Both the position numbers and the translations under genes were made by a program. The notes under the pieces were generated by a model that saw only the letters and a program-made list of their open reading frames with translations, ran no database searches and was not told where the DNA came from. Shown piece by piece: positions 44,935 to 55,000 of a DNA stretch of 64,000 bases (position 1 is the stretch's first letter; every line of letters begins with the position of its first letter). The DNA is taken from assembly GCA_949987565.1 (NCBI GenBank), contig OX465104.1, positions 25,892,137-25,956,136 on the forward strand, given 5' to 3'. This DNA comes from Luidia sarsii. Lineage: Eukaryota > Echinodermata > Asteroidea > Paxillosida > Luidiidae.

Positions 44935-45070
44935 GGGTGGACTTCACAAAGACTTACGATGCATCGTAACTCAACTAACTTAGGCATCGTAAGTTGTGAT
45001 ACTTCATACGGGTTTCTGTGCATTGCTCATCGTCTTGCGATTGATCGTAAGCTAAGGTGAGTGGTGAAAT
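44935..45070. mobile_element. MITE-like repeat, copy 2 (TTCACAAAG...CTTACGAT family)
   Basis: ACTTCACAAAGACTTACGAT, CATCGTAAGTTGTGATAC and GATTGATCGTAAGCTAAGG follow the same order as in 37625-37772. Internal CATCGTAA/TTACGATG words give fold-back potential. Confidence 0.65.
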
Positions 45071-46650
45071 TGACCACTGCGACTTAGGCTGTGCTGTACA
45101 TCGAAAGGGAACATAAATGTTGGGAAACAAACTCTTCACTTGTACTTTCAAACTTACTATACAGTACGAGTTACATTCAATATGCCAATCCCCCAAGGGA
45201 AAGGTGGTTCGATAACTTGCCAAGATCCTTTTTTTGAAAAATGCCCTCAGTATCGTATACTATTTACCCAACAATTAATTTGATATTTTATTGCGCTGCA
45301 AAAATAATGTTGGTCATTCAATGGCCAACGCTGGATCAGAAGGAACAGAAAGATTGATGTGGCCAAAATTAACAGATATTTTGATTTGATTTGCACTGTA
45401 TTATTTTTGTAAGGACTTGCCTAAGACCAGTAAAGTTAGTAGGGGTCTAGTTTTTCTTACCAACATTTATGCCGTGCTGGGTATCTGTATGACATCAGTC
45501 ATTATATGCCCTGCTCATTGAATGCCGTTCACGTGATAACAATAAAGCAAGATGATGTATTTCTTCTTTAACATTAATTATGTTTGCATGTGTAAACCTA
45601 TTAATTCATTTATGGGCGATTTCACTTCTACCTTGCGACTGATCGTAATACAATTAGCGATACGCATGTTGTTGAGTGACAATAGGTCGTAAGGCGTTGT
45701 GTAATTAATACTTTGGGGCTTTGTCTGGTTGCTTATCGTCTTCTGTCGGCAGTATGATCTTGATGGCAGCCTCTTATAGCGCCCTCTCGTGTTGTTCTCT
45801 CAGTCAACACCTCTTCCAGAAATTTTGTGCCATTCAAATGTCTGTCCAGTCCTCCCATGGTAGGCCTATATTTCACAAAATACCCACGTTTGAGTTGCTG
45901 TAGATGATTTTGCAGTGCATAAATCTCCCCAATCAATTTTTCTTATTTGCTATTAATTCTAAGTCAAACAAAGAAAGGAAAAACTGACGGGGAACGTTCT
46001 GATATTCATTTTAATAAATAACCACTTTTTTTCTGTACAACACTTTTTACAACAAAACATGGAAAGATGATGTCTTTGAGATAATTTCTGAAAGCGAACA
46101 TAATCTGTCGATACAAGACCAAACCCTTGAGTGAGAAAGACCGTACAATTATCTTCACCACAGATTGCTGTTCCTCATTGTCTTCCAACAACTAATGAAG
46201 CTACGAACCTTCTACAGTGTAGACATTTCTGACCAAAATAATAACAAGTCCGTTTGCTCTCCTTTGTTTGTTTAAAGTCAAATATCTTGGTCAGAGTCCT
46301 CGTTTAATGAGAATTTATAGTTTGTTTACATAAGGAGTGATAACCTTCTCTATAAAGAGGTGGCTCAGAGGGTAACATTGCCAACAAATGAGAAACCTAT
46401 GTCTGATCAAGGCAGAGGACGATGAATTGAAGTATTGGGTTTTTGTCTTCAAAATAATTATACACATGCCATCCAAGAGAGCGGGTATAGATCCCAACAT
46501 TCACTGATTTGGCTTGACGATTGCAAAGGAATAAGTAATGCATTTCGATGTACACAATTCGAGAGACAATATTTTCAATTCCCAGCGACATTCAGCAAAG
46601 TCGTTTACGAGTCTCTTGCAATGAACAGCGGATTTATAACTACACTTGGG

Positions 46651-46718
46651 ATCTAAAATTTAGTGGGCCTGACGTTTCGATCCTAGGATCGAAACGTCAG
46701 GCCCACTAAATTTTAGAT
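46651..46718. repeat. Perfect 68-bp palindrome (head-to-head element copies)
   Basis: The 34 bases from 46651 (ATCTAAAATTTAGTGGGCCT, then GACGTTTCGATCCT) are followed with no spacer by their exact reverse complement. The centre is TCCTAGGA. It is made of two mirror-image heads of the dispersed GAAACGTC element. Confidence 0.95.
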
Positions 46719-46774
46719 TTACTTTTTGGTAATTTTAGTCACTAAGCAGTTTGCAACATTTTTGTATATCACCT
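46653..46774. mobile_element. Dispersed GAAACGTC element, inverted copy with target-site duplication
   Basis: The palindromic head is followed by the complete + strand tail (GGTAATTTTAGTCACTAAGC, AGTTTGCAACATTTTTG, TATATCACC). It is flanked by identical 12-mers TACACTTGGGAT at 46641-46652 and 46775-46786. This is the cleanest insertion of the family here. Confidence 0.82.
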
Positions 46775-47007
46775 TACACTTGGGATGTTAGATACTTCGA
46801 CTAAGTCCGTCCCAAGTTGGGACCCGACTCTGTCTGTCATTGCCACAAAATTAAGAGTATACGTTCAATTTAGAAAAAGCAACAACAAAATACTCTAAAT
46901 CTGTAAACATAAATGTTATGAATTTTCAGCCGATGAGTATATACAGGCTAGCCTGAGCGAAACCCCGCAACAGTGGTTTATAAATTATTCACTTTTTTTT
47001 CTCAAAG

Positions 47008-48159
47008 TCATAAACTCTTTGCCCGGGCGTTTGTCGGTTTGGTGAGGCCGACACCGAAAGTGTCCCTGCCCCTGCATCGTTTTTCGTGGACGGTCTTGAA
47101 GCGGCCGTCGGTGCCCGTGAAGGGTGGCTTCGAGTCGGCGGCACCGTTGGCCTCGACACGCTCGTCCCAGCTGGAGGTCTGCCACATGGGCACTAGGGAG
47201 TCTCTCAGCCGGGTGAACCTCTCATCCTGCATGCAGCTCAAGGTCTTGGAGTTGTCCTCTTGGCTCGCTCTCGGTGCAGCCTCCGTGTGGCCGGCATGCT
47301 GGATGGCACTCACCATGTTGCTCTCCAAGAGATGGTTCTTGGTCTCTCCCTCTCTCATGAGTCGTCGGTTGTGTCTTGAGTAGCTTGGTGTCATCAGCGG
47401 TCTGGCCGCCGGTGCTTTGACGTTGGACACCGTCAGGAAGGGGAGATTGATGGTGGACGCTGCGCTCTCCTGACGGGGGGAGATGGTCGGCGGACTCGGT
47501 TGGTTCTCCGGACTACCGGCGCCAGGAGGTGTGGTGCCCGGCGCTGCCGATCTGGCACGGGCCGTGGAGCAGCGCGACCCCGCCACCAAGCTGCCGCGTT
47601 CCGGTGAAAGCAGCGGCAGGCTGTGTCGGCTGCTGCGTCTGCTGGCGGTGTTGGTGGCCGTGGATGCGGGAGAAGGAGTCCCTTTCACTCCCCTCTCCAG
47701 AGCCTCGCGTCCTTTCTCCAGTGTGGTGGTGGCCACTGCCAGGCTCTTTCTGAAGGCACTCTCGAGGAAGTCCAGCTTCTTAAGGGTCAGTTCCTCGGCC
47801 TTCTTCATCTGCTGCACGGACAGCTTCTGGAGCTCCATCTCCAGTCGCTTCTGCGAGGTCGTGTTGCCGGTCATCAGGGCCCGTTTCATGCGGCTTGTAT
47901 TGGCGCCGTACGGCTCGGGAATCAGGTCGCCGCTCAGGTCCGTGTAGGACCGCGAGGCGGGCACGGCGGACCTCTGGCGGGCTTTGGGCGGCGATGGTCG
48001 GCGGGGCGAGTGGCCGCCGTCCAGTAGGTCCGGGCAGCTCCGCGTGTCCGTGACGCAGGAGGCCGCTGACAGACCTCGTTTAGGCTGCACCCTCCCGTCG
48101 CCGTCCGGCACATCGCTCGGCGGCTGCAGGGAGATCGTCGGTGGTTGTGACGGAGACAT
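47008..48159 (-). CDS. Unrecognised 383-residue protein with central coiled coil, single coding exon (gene B)
   Basis: ATG to TGA without interruption, GC-rich. Residues 1-90 are Pro/Ser/Arg-rich with TRSCPDLLDGG (39-49) and SRSYTDLSGDL (69-79). Residues about 90-160 are charged and helical (SQKRLEMELQKLSVQQMKKA, EELTLKKLDFLESAF), a likely coiled coil. 165-260 is Ser/Pro/Thr-rich. The C-terminus is better conserved-looking: FTRLRDSLVPMWQTSSWDER, TGTDGRFKTVHEKRCRGRD, TFGVGLTKPTNARAKSL. No domain was recognised. It shares the RSxxDL motif with gene A. Possibly a cytoskeletal or ciliary scaffold, by composition only. Confidence 0.75.
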   Translation of the reverse strand: MSPSQPPTISLQPPSDVPDGDGRVQPKRGLSAASCVTDTRSCPDLLDGGHSPRRPSPPKARQRSAVPASRSYTDLSGDLIPEPYGANTSRMKRALMTGNTTSQKRLEMELQKLSVQQMKKAEELTLKKLDFLESAFRKSLAVATTTLEKGREALERGVKGTPSPASTATNTASRRSSRHSLPLLSPERGSLVAGSRCSTARARSAAPGTTPPGAGSPENQPSPPTISPRQESAASTINLPFLTVSNVKAPAARPLMTPSYSRHNRRLMREGETKNHLLESNMVSAIQHAGHTEAAPRASQEDNSKTLSCMQDERFTRLRDSLVPMWQTSSWDERVEANGAADSKPPFTGTDGRFKTVHEKRCRGRDTFGVGLTKPTNARAKSL

Positions 48160-49485
48160 GACGTTGAACTACGACTAGCCTTGTTCTCCAGCCTCAGCAG
48201 AATTTCGATCGGGATGAAGTTCAGTGCACAGCTAGACCGCGCAGTCCAAACCGTACACTGTATACCTGAAAAACTAGCTTCCTTTTATCTTGTAAGTTCT
48301 GTTTTTCGACCGATGCTCAAAAATTCTTCACTCTCACTTTCAGATTGTCTTTCTCTCTCCTCTCAGCTCGGAACGTGTTGTCTGGTTGGACGGCGATGTG
48401 AAAATGATGGGGTCCCTGTCCCCCTATGCCTCTCCATCAAGCAGGAATCGATCGGCTGATCGCCTTCTGAGAAATGGACCGATCAGAGTGAAGGTTAGTT
48501 ATCCCACAGAACGAACGCAGGCCGCTTAATGAAGCCCTTCTTGGACATGCAATCTCTTCTGTCCTCTTTATGCTTCTTCCTGTCACTCTGCGATCTCGCT
48601 TTGGCCCTTTCTTGTCTCTCGTTTAATGCGGTCCCACCCCTCCTTTATCCACGATTGTCTTAATTGTTTCAAGTGGTTTGGGCATTACGCCTTGCGTACA
48701 CAGTCTCAACTGCCACTCAACTCAGCACCCCTCAATTATGGACGTCACTCCGGGGTGACTGAATGCCTTGCGTTCCATCTTGTTTATCGTTGGGGGCGCT
48801 TTTCATGAATGCCTCATAATGATTTCGTCCACTGGCTGGCTTTTGTGGTCAGTGTGGCTTAACTCACATGGCTAGGTAATAGACAATCGGGTTAATCGAC
48901 CTACGTAGAACACACGTCACAACCACACAATTTCCTCGTCAGCAGTCGGATGTTTGCTGAGATGTTTTCTCAGGATTCTTGACCGATCTCATTATGATAC
49001 TCCATCTTTCACATACCGCTCTAAATTAATATAGCGTCTGTATTAATTATAACTCTTTAACGGGTGACGTTTTGACAGTCTAGAGATGACACAGTTGACA
49101 CAACCACTTACATTTTCTCAGCAGACGGGAAATCCTCTGTTGAGTCTGCCCCAAATGCCTTTCAGTGGCACCCTTGTATCGATTTTGAAGTTGTCTTTCA
49201 ATTTAATAATAGCTGAAAGGATTTATGAACGGGAAGTCACACGTAAGATGACGTTAAAGTGAGTCTTATGGACGGAAGTGACTAGAGGAAAATGGCATGG
49301 GGTGCGTGGGTAGTCCTGTAGAGTTTAGTGACACTGTGTAATGTACATGCTGGGGTAATACACTTTCGCATCACGGAGCAAGGATTACTTCAGTCAAGTC
49401 AACTCTGCTCACGACCACTGGCCGTAGCCTCCTGAATTAATGTCAACATAATATAATTTCTTGGAAAAATGGCAAAGAAATCTTT

Positions 49486-49563
49486 GACTGGACCGGTACT
49501 TGAACACATGACCTTTCGTTTTGCATATCAGCGCCCCTACCGTACCACCTGAGCTATCCAGCC
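49486..49563 (-). mobile_element. tRNA-derived SINE head with recognisable A and B boxes
   Basis: On the - strand it reads GGCTGGATAGCTCAGGTGGT, ACGGTAGGGGCGCTGATATG, then GTGTTCAAGTACC. TAGCTCAGGTGG (49545-49556) is an A box and GTTCAAGTACC (49495-49505) a B box, both RNA polymerase III promoter elements. The acceptor-arm pairing is poor, so this is a SINE, not a functional tRNA. Confidence 0.75.
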
Positions 49564-50042
49564 CTTAGCTGGTGGCCTTCCCAAAATTTAATACTGTAGT
49601 CAACTAGTCTTTGCCGGAAATGGGGCACCAGTCAGAAGCATTTAACTTAACTGAAGATGCATACAATGTCCACAATATATATTTTTTATATATTCCAGTA
49701 ACATCAACGTTATACTCTGTGTGCATGTGCAACCACTGGCCGTCCCCTTTAAAAAAAATAACAAAATATACGAAATAACTAATCAGCACAAAACTCTTCA
49801 CTCTTTCAGTGACGCAAGCTACACGATTATCTCCCTAAATTCGAAAACATCATTTTCCCCATAGAAGCAACTTGGTTATTTTGATTTCGTTGAAGAGGCA
49901 CCTTTCCTTAACTCTAGCTCTTCCATTGATGCTCTCCTTGTCCATTTACCATATTTATGTCTTTATCTGCCCATCGTCTGGCTTCCGTGTCTTAATCATT
50001 GCTCCTGTCGCATCTTTCTTAGAGTTTGTCCTTGTCCCTCTG

Positions 50043-50155
50043 TCATTGAAGAAGGTGCTGTCGGCATCGAAACGTCAGGCACTCTGTACATGTTTGAGAT
50101 TTGCATGTTGGTCGTTTCAGCCGGCGGGCAGTTTGCAGCATGTTTGTATATTTCT
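50043..50155 (+). mobile_element. Dispersed GAAACGTC element, variant copy
   Basis: CATTGAAGAA, hairpin GGTGC-tgtcg-GCATC, then GAAACGTCAGGCAC and a tail GGTCGTTTCAGCC...GCAGTTTGCAGCATGTTTGT. The hairpin has compensating changes relative to other copies (GGTCC/GGATC elsewhere), so the stem is preserved while the sequence differs. Confidence 0.7.
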
Positions 50156-50439
50156 CTAGCGAGGAAGGATTGTGTTCCTTTGTGTTATTAGCACAATATG
50201 ATCATTGCTCAATCCTTTGCCACAAGCACAGCACTGTATAGGCTAACTATAAACGACGGGTGAAGTCTCGGGCAAGATAGGTTGACCAGCACTTACCATG
50301 GATTTAACAGAACTAGTGGGAGTTGATTAGTTTTGAGCAAGCAAATCTTAGATCTTCTATTGACTAATAATGTTAGCGACTAATACTTTCACCAACGTTG
50401 GTGATTTTGTTGAATTCAGTAGTTCCCTACTTGAGCTTC

Positions 50440-50560
50440 CTGACGACGGGCAGAGTACACACCGTCCGAAACGTTGAGCTAGCCACACTCCTTCTCAAAA
50501 GAGATGTGTTACATGGTGTCACCACAAACTTGTTTGGTACTCCACCATGCAAACCTTCCT
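50440..50560 (+). mobile_element. Second-family hairpin/GAAACGT repeat, copy 1
   Basis: CCTGACGACGGGCAG, loop AGTACACA, CCGTCCGAAACGTTGAGC, then CCACACTCCTTCTC and GTGTTACATG. It aligns with the - strand of 61600-61700. It differs from the 110-bp family but has the same hairpin-then-GAAAC plan. Confidence 0.6.
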
Positions 50561-52069
50561 ATAAGTGCCCTACATTTTACACTCTATATAGATAACAGCA
50601 CGTCGGGAATCCAGGTTAGACTTCTGTCGAACTATAACCTCGTTGTTCATCTTATGGTTTTATCCTTTTAATCATGTACAACCCGACACTCTACTTGTTA
50701 CCCCAGTTGCGTGATAAAGATATCAGAGTTAATGAGATCCAAATTACTCGTTTATTGAACTTCAATATTCCATTTATTTGATAAATACGCTACCGATGAC
50801 ATTGCAGCATTGTTGCAATTACATATGTACACAAACTACTTTAGTGGTGATTTTATTTAAAAGGGGACAAGTTTTTGATAAAGCAACACCTGGCGCTGTA
50901 TAAGCCACACATGAAGTGTCGAACTTTGGAGCAATCATTTTTGATGGATTACCAATGATTCAAGAGGTTATCTGATAAATGCCAGATTCATCGCCCCTTT
51001 TCTGGGCCAACCTGTAAACATCGACACTTAAACCTAATCAGTGGCGTGTTCTTGACACGCATACTTAAAAGAAGGGCCATGAAGGAGTAATGAACATCTG
51101 TCGTCTTAACAAGACAGATCTTTGCAGTTAGGGAGATTCGTGATGAAAATGAGTGGAGTCAAACTGTTCTGGCCACTATTACATACCCACCAAAAGAGGG
51201 CGCTATAAGCAAGAGCCGTGTGGAGGGAACTCGTACAACTTCATTAGAAACGCTAATCCTCTCTACGTGTTCTCATTGTGTACATGTGCATGTATAGGTC
51301 AATGTGCCTCTACTGACAGGCTGTGGTAGGCTATTTTCACTGGCGCATATTCAGTCATTTGGCCCCTGTCACAGCATCACATGTCCGAGTGTATGTAACT
51401 TGACAACCAATAGGAAGTGGGAGTTTCCCTGAAAAGGAAGTTGGAGGAGAGAGTATTGTTGATCACATGGGAAAGTTCGAAGAAAAAAACCACATGGAAA
51501 CGGGAACACACCGAATTCTATATCTGCTGCTTGACCTCTGCAAAGAGTCACCATTTTACTCATGGATATTGGAATGTTCATTATATAGCATATGCATGTA
51601 CATGTAACTTGATAATCACGTGTGCCAACTTGAAGAACAAACGACTGCAAAAAGCAGTACGATCCTCTGCAGTATTGGATTGAAGTTCTGTGACATGATT
51701 TCAAGTAAAGGTTATTAGTTTCTTAAGGTCATGGCTATAAGTCCATTATGTGTCCAAAGTGAATCCGTATGCAATTTGCTAGGCCTATTATAAACGCATT
51801 GCACATTGTTGCTTCCCTGTTTCAAAATGACAAATTAATACACAAAAGACTCATAACTCGACTGAGCCCGGACATGGCTGGGGCGTTGCTATGGGAGACG
51901 TTTCATCTGACTGTAGCTCAAGATATGTTGTCCATTGAAAGCCCGAGATTGTATAGGAGCCTTCGTAAAACTAAAAGGCCTTTGATTCAGACGCACTGGA
52001 TCAAAATGGCTGTCGCCACGGTAGAATGGTGAGGTTACAATTAAATGTCTGTTAAAGTTATTTGTTGAT

Positions 52070-53590
52070 TCATTTGCATCCGAAGTGCCTCTCCACGGGG
52101 TAGAAGCCAAAGTCCTTCTGCATGCAGGGCGTGGGACTGTTGGGAGGACACACGTCTCCTTTGGGCGAAGCCTGGTAGAACTTACACTGCGGACAGTCCA
52201 CACTGTGAGACGGAATGACCATTGGAGCCAGCCTGGAGGGACTGGCGTACACGAAGACCGTATTGGACGAGTAGAACTTGTTCTCGGGCCAGACGACGTG
52301 AGGTACGGGCGGCTGTAAGGCTTGCATGGCCACTGCGAACCGGTCCGAGTCCGTTGAGGCCGGGGAGCGTGAGTCACCGTCCCCGTCTCTGTCCCCGGGC
52401 CAGCGGGAGTCCGGCCCGCTGACCAGGCCCGTCTGCCCGGGCCCGTACGGCGTGGAGGAGGTCTCCCGCCCGGTGCGCCTCAGCACGATCTTCTGTAGCT
52501 CCTGGCAGACGCTGTCTGCGTCCACGGAGACCACGGGGCTGGAGGTGCCACCGGACCGATCCTCGGGGGTGACCGCTGCCGGGCTCTCTGGCCCGCCCTC
52601 TCTCGGCAGGATCGGCTTCGCCGTTTGCACCTCGACGAAGCCGAGTCTCCGAGGTCTTGAAGGCGGCGTGGCTTTCGATTCCTCCGAGTTGTGACCGGGA
52701 GATCGGGGCGCATGCCCGCTCCCGTCCGAGTTGGCTGACTCGGTGGGATCGGGGTCTTCAATGTAAGGCCCTTTTGACGTGCTCGTATTGGAAGCTCTTC
52801 GGAGCTTGGTAGTCACAGTCTGACTCTTGATGGCAACCGCGGTGGGAGTGTCCTTGCTGGTGTCGGTCTTGCTTCTCGCAGTGTAGCTGCTGCTGCTACT
52901 GCTGTTGCTGCTGCTTCCCCCGCATGAGCAGAGTGCGCAAGTGCTGGGCTCTGGTTTGGCGCTGATGACGGGCAGGTCTTGGCTGGGCACTCCGCCGGCC
53001 TCGGCAGAGCCGCTCCCGCTAGGGGAGCCCGTGTCCGGCTTGGTCTTCTTCCGCCTCTGCAGTCTGAGCAGCACCTCGGTCCGACTGTAAGTCTGCCGGC
53101 CCAGCCGGTGCTCGAACCCGCCTCTTGACGAGCCCTCGTCCGCCTTGATGTTTGGAAACTGGGTCCTGCAGTTGCTCCTTTGTCCCGGGCTGCTAACCCC
53201 TCCACCGCCACTGTTGTTGTTGTTGTTGACGCCGTACGAAGGCGTGCCGATTCGGTATGCGTCCAGGTCGCAGCTCTTGGTCTGCTCCCGGTAGCCCAGG
53301 CTCTGCTGGGCTACCTGTCTCAGTTGCTCCGTGGCCGCCTGCGTCACGCTGAAGAGTTGCCGGACGTCCTGGTGGGACCGCGGGACCTGGTGGTAGTGAG
53401 CGTAGGTCCTGGCCTGGGTCCGTGGCGAGGCGGAGGCGACGGCAGCCGTGGTCGTGGGCCTGAGGTGCTGCGGGAGGACCCCTAAGGGTCGCTTCCAGCG
53501 GTAGGTGCGCATGGCTGGAGACGGGGAGGGCTCGTACTCTAGACGGGCGGGCTCGGCGAATGGATTCGTCGCCAGGAGCTTGACCGGCAT
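52070..53590 (-). CDS. Unrecognised protein of about 506 residues, single coding exon (gene C)
   Basis: The frame is open from 53650 to TGA at 52070, but its upstream end has no ATG. A strong acceptor (polypyrimidine then GGTTGCCAG) at 53640 suggests the exon starts at 53639, so the first ATG (MPVKLLATNPFAEPARLEYE) at 53590 is the likely start. Residues 70-110 contain Gln/Ala-rich helix-like sequence (HQDVRQLFSVTQAATEQLRQ). Low-complexity runs include N5, GGGG and an Asn/Ser run; CALCSC and DCPQCKFYQ are Cys-rich; RSKTDT lies at 239-244. The C-terminus is KDFGFYPVERHFGCK. No family was recognised. Codon use is GC-rich like genes A, B and D. Confidence 0.72.
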   Translation of the reverse strand: MPVKLLATNPFAEPARLEYEPSPSPAMRTYRWKRPLGVLPQHLRPTTTAAVASASPRTQARTYAHYHQVPRSHQDVRQLFSVTQAATEQLRQVAQQSLGYREQTKSCDLDAYRIGTPSYGVNNNNNSGGGGVSSPGQRSNCRTQFPNIKADEGSSRGGFEHRLGRQTYSRTEVLLRLQRRKKTKPDTGSPSGSGSAEAGGVPSQDLPVISAKPEPSTCALCSCGGSSSNSSSSSSYTARSKTDTSKDTPTAVAIKSQTVTTKLRRASNTSTSKGPYIEDPDPTESANSDGSGHAPRSPGHNSEESKATPPSRPRRLGFVEVQTAKPILPREGGPESPAAVTPEDRSGGTSSPVVSVDADSVCQELQKIVLRRTGRETSSTPYGPGQTGLVSGPDSRWPGDRDGDGDSRSPASTDSDRFAVAMQALQPPVPHVVWPENKFYSSNTVFVYASPSRLAPMVIPSHSVDCPQCKFYQASPKGDVCPPNSPTPCMQKDFGFYPVERHFGCK

Positions 53591-54914
53591 GTTGATCAGA
53601 CGGAGTGGTCGGTCGTCATGCTCAAAGTATATTGAGGTCCTGGCAACCAAAAAAACAACAAAGTCACAATGAATAATTACTGGGTCATTGGTAGCAACCC
53701 CACAACCAAACGAAGTACTGTTTGCCTTGTGTGTGGACAGTGGACATTTTTAAATTATAAAAGCAAATTCCTAAGGTACTGTAGTCGTGTAATACAAATT
53801 CGTCTTGTGCTCTATGAATGAACAATGAACGAGTTTGTCGAGTATTCACATCACGACATTGCTCAAAAGACTACTGGTTTGTCGTCTAAAAAACACTTGA
53901 ATCCTGTCGAGTGGACTGGAGAGGATACCACCGCTTTCCTTTACAATTATTTTTATGACACCCATTGGTTAACCAGCACCCCTTCAAGACTTGCGGGTAG
54001 TGTGGGCCACTTGTAAGAGAGCCGCCAACCACTTAATCCCTTTACAAAGACAATGACAACCCTGCGCGTGGATTCGCAGCTTTATACAAACATGTACACT
54101 GTAGTCCCTTCCTTTATTTTATAGCAAAATGAGTCACCTATTTGGGTGGATTAATTCCATGAGTTTTCGTGGAGAAGGCTTTGCTGTGCAATGTTGACTA
54201 AATGTTCCTCCATGAACTTCGGTGGTCGGGGTGTCAAAATGTTGGGGCGGTCAAGGAATCTTACGCAAGCGAATTGCCCTTAATTAGCAGTGAGGATCTT
54301 CGATAGTATCAGGAATTGCCACCACCAAATTAAGTAAATTTATTTCTGTAGAAAATGTGCCAATTTCCAGAGCATTTTCCTATTTACCCATTCTTGGGTC
54401 ATTTGATTTTTTGTTTTAATAGAAACCGTAGTGTAAGTGCAATCGGTTGCTTCCATGAATCTTTAAGAATAGGCCTCGTGTGTGACCTACTCTTGAAATA
54501 TTGTATTCAACTGTCTTACTCTTAGTCCGATAAGATTGGAGTCTTAAATGTATGTTTGGAAGTATGGTTTGAATCCCATTCCTTCACCCATGCCGTGTAA
54601 GACATTTTGCCCGCATGGGTCCCTGTTTAGTCATCTGGTCGCCCGGAAAGAAATGTTAAAATATTCATCGTATGATCGCTTCCCTAAAGGAAGTATGGAT
54701 TCAACAACAATGATGTGACAAAGCACATTCCTTTCCCTTCAAACGCATGGACAAAGCATTAAATAACTTGCTGTTTTGGTGTGATAAATCTTCAGGTTTC
54801 ATTTGTAAATACATGTAACTTCACACAATCCCATTATGCCTTTTAAATAAGATTTATACGACACAGAGAAGAGAATGTTTTCTACACTTATCCTCATCGA
54901 TCGAAGGGGCTTAC

Positions 54915-55000
54915 CTTCATCATCTTGCGTCGATAGAAGCGGCGCGGTTGCACCGGACGAAGCCGCGTCCCTCCCGGCTAGGTGTCCGGTCTGTGCCCAG
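54915..55000 (-). other. Candidate non-coding first exon of gene C
   Basis: GC-rich sequence ending ...CGCAAGATGATGAAG before a GTAAGCC donor. Splicing to 53639 puts the ATGATG of this exon into a frame that stops after five further codons, so it would be a short upstream open frame, not part of the main protein. The upstream exon boundary is unknown. Confidence 0.35.

Larger units (their letters stand above)
43764..47007. other. Intergenic between genes A and B
   Basis: AT-rich. It contains an element half-copy (43787-43835), a MITE-like repeat (44935-45070) with a shorter relative near 45616-45700, and a perfect 68-bp palindromic element copy at 46651. AATAAA at about 44766 and at 45541 could end gene A. 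No gene was recognised. Confidence 0.65.
48160..52069. other. Intergenic between genes B and C
   Basis: It contains a tRNA-derived SINE (49486-49563), one dispersed element copy (50043-50155), a related hairpin/GAAACGTT locus (50440-50560) and a GAGGGCGCTAT word at 51189. The first few hundred bases are the likely promoter of gene B. No gene was recognised. Confidence 0.65.

Noticed and set aside
47483..48027. 134-154 codon + strand frames antisense to gene B
   Set aside because: Shadow frames of the GC-rich gene B coding region.
49486..49563. Functional tRNA gene
   Set aside because: A and B boxes are present but the acceptor stem and anticodon arm do not pair well; related decayed copies indicate a SINE.
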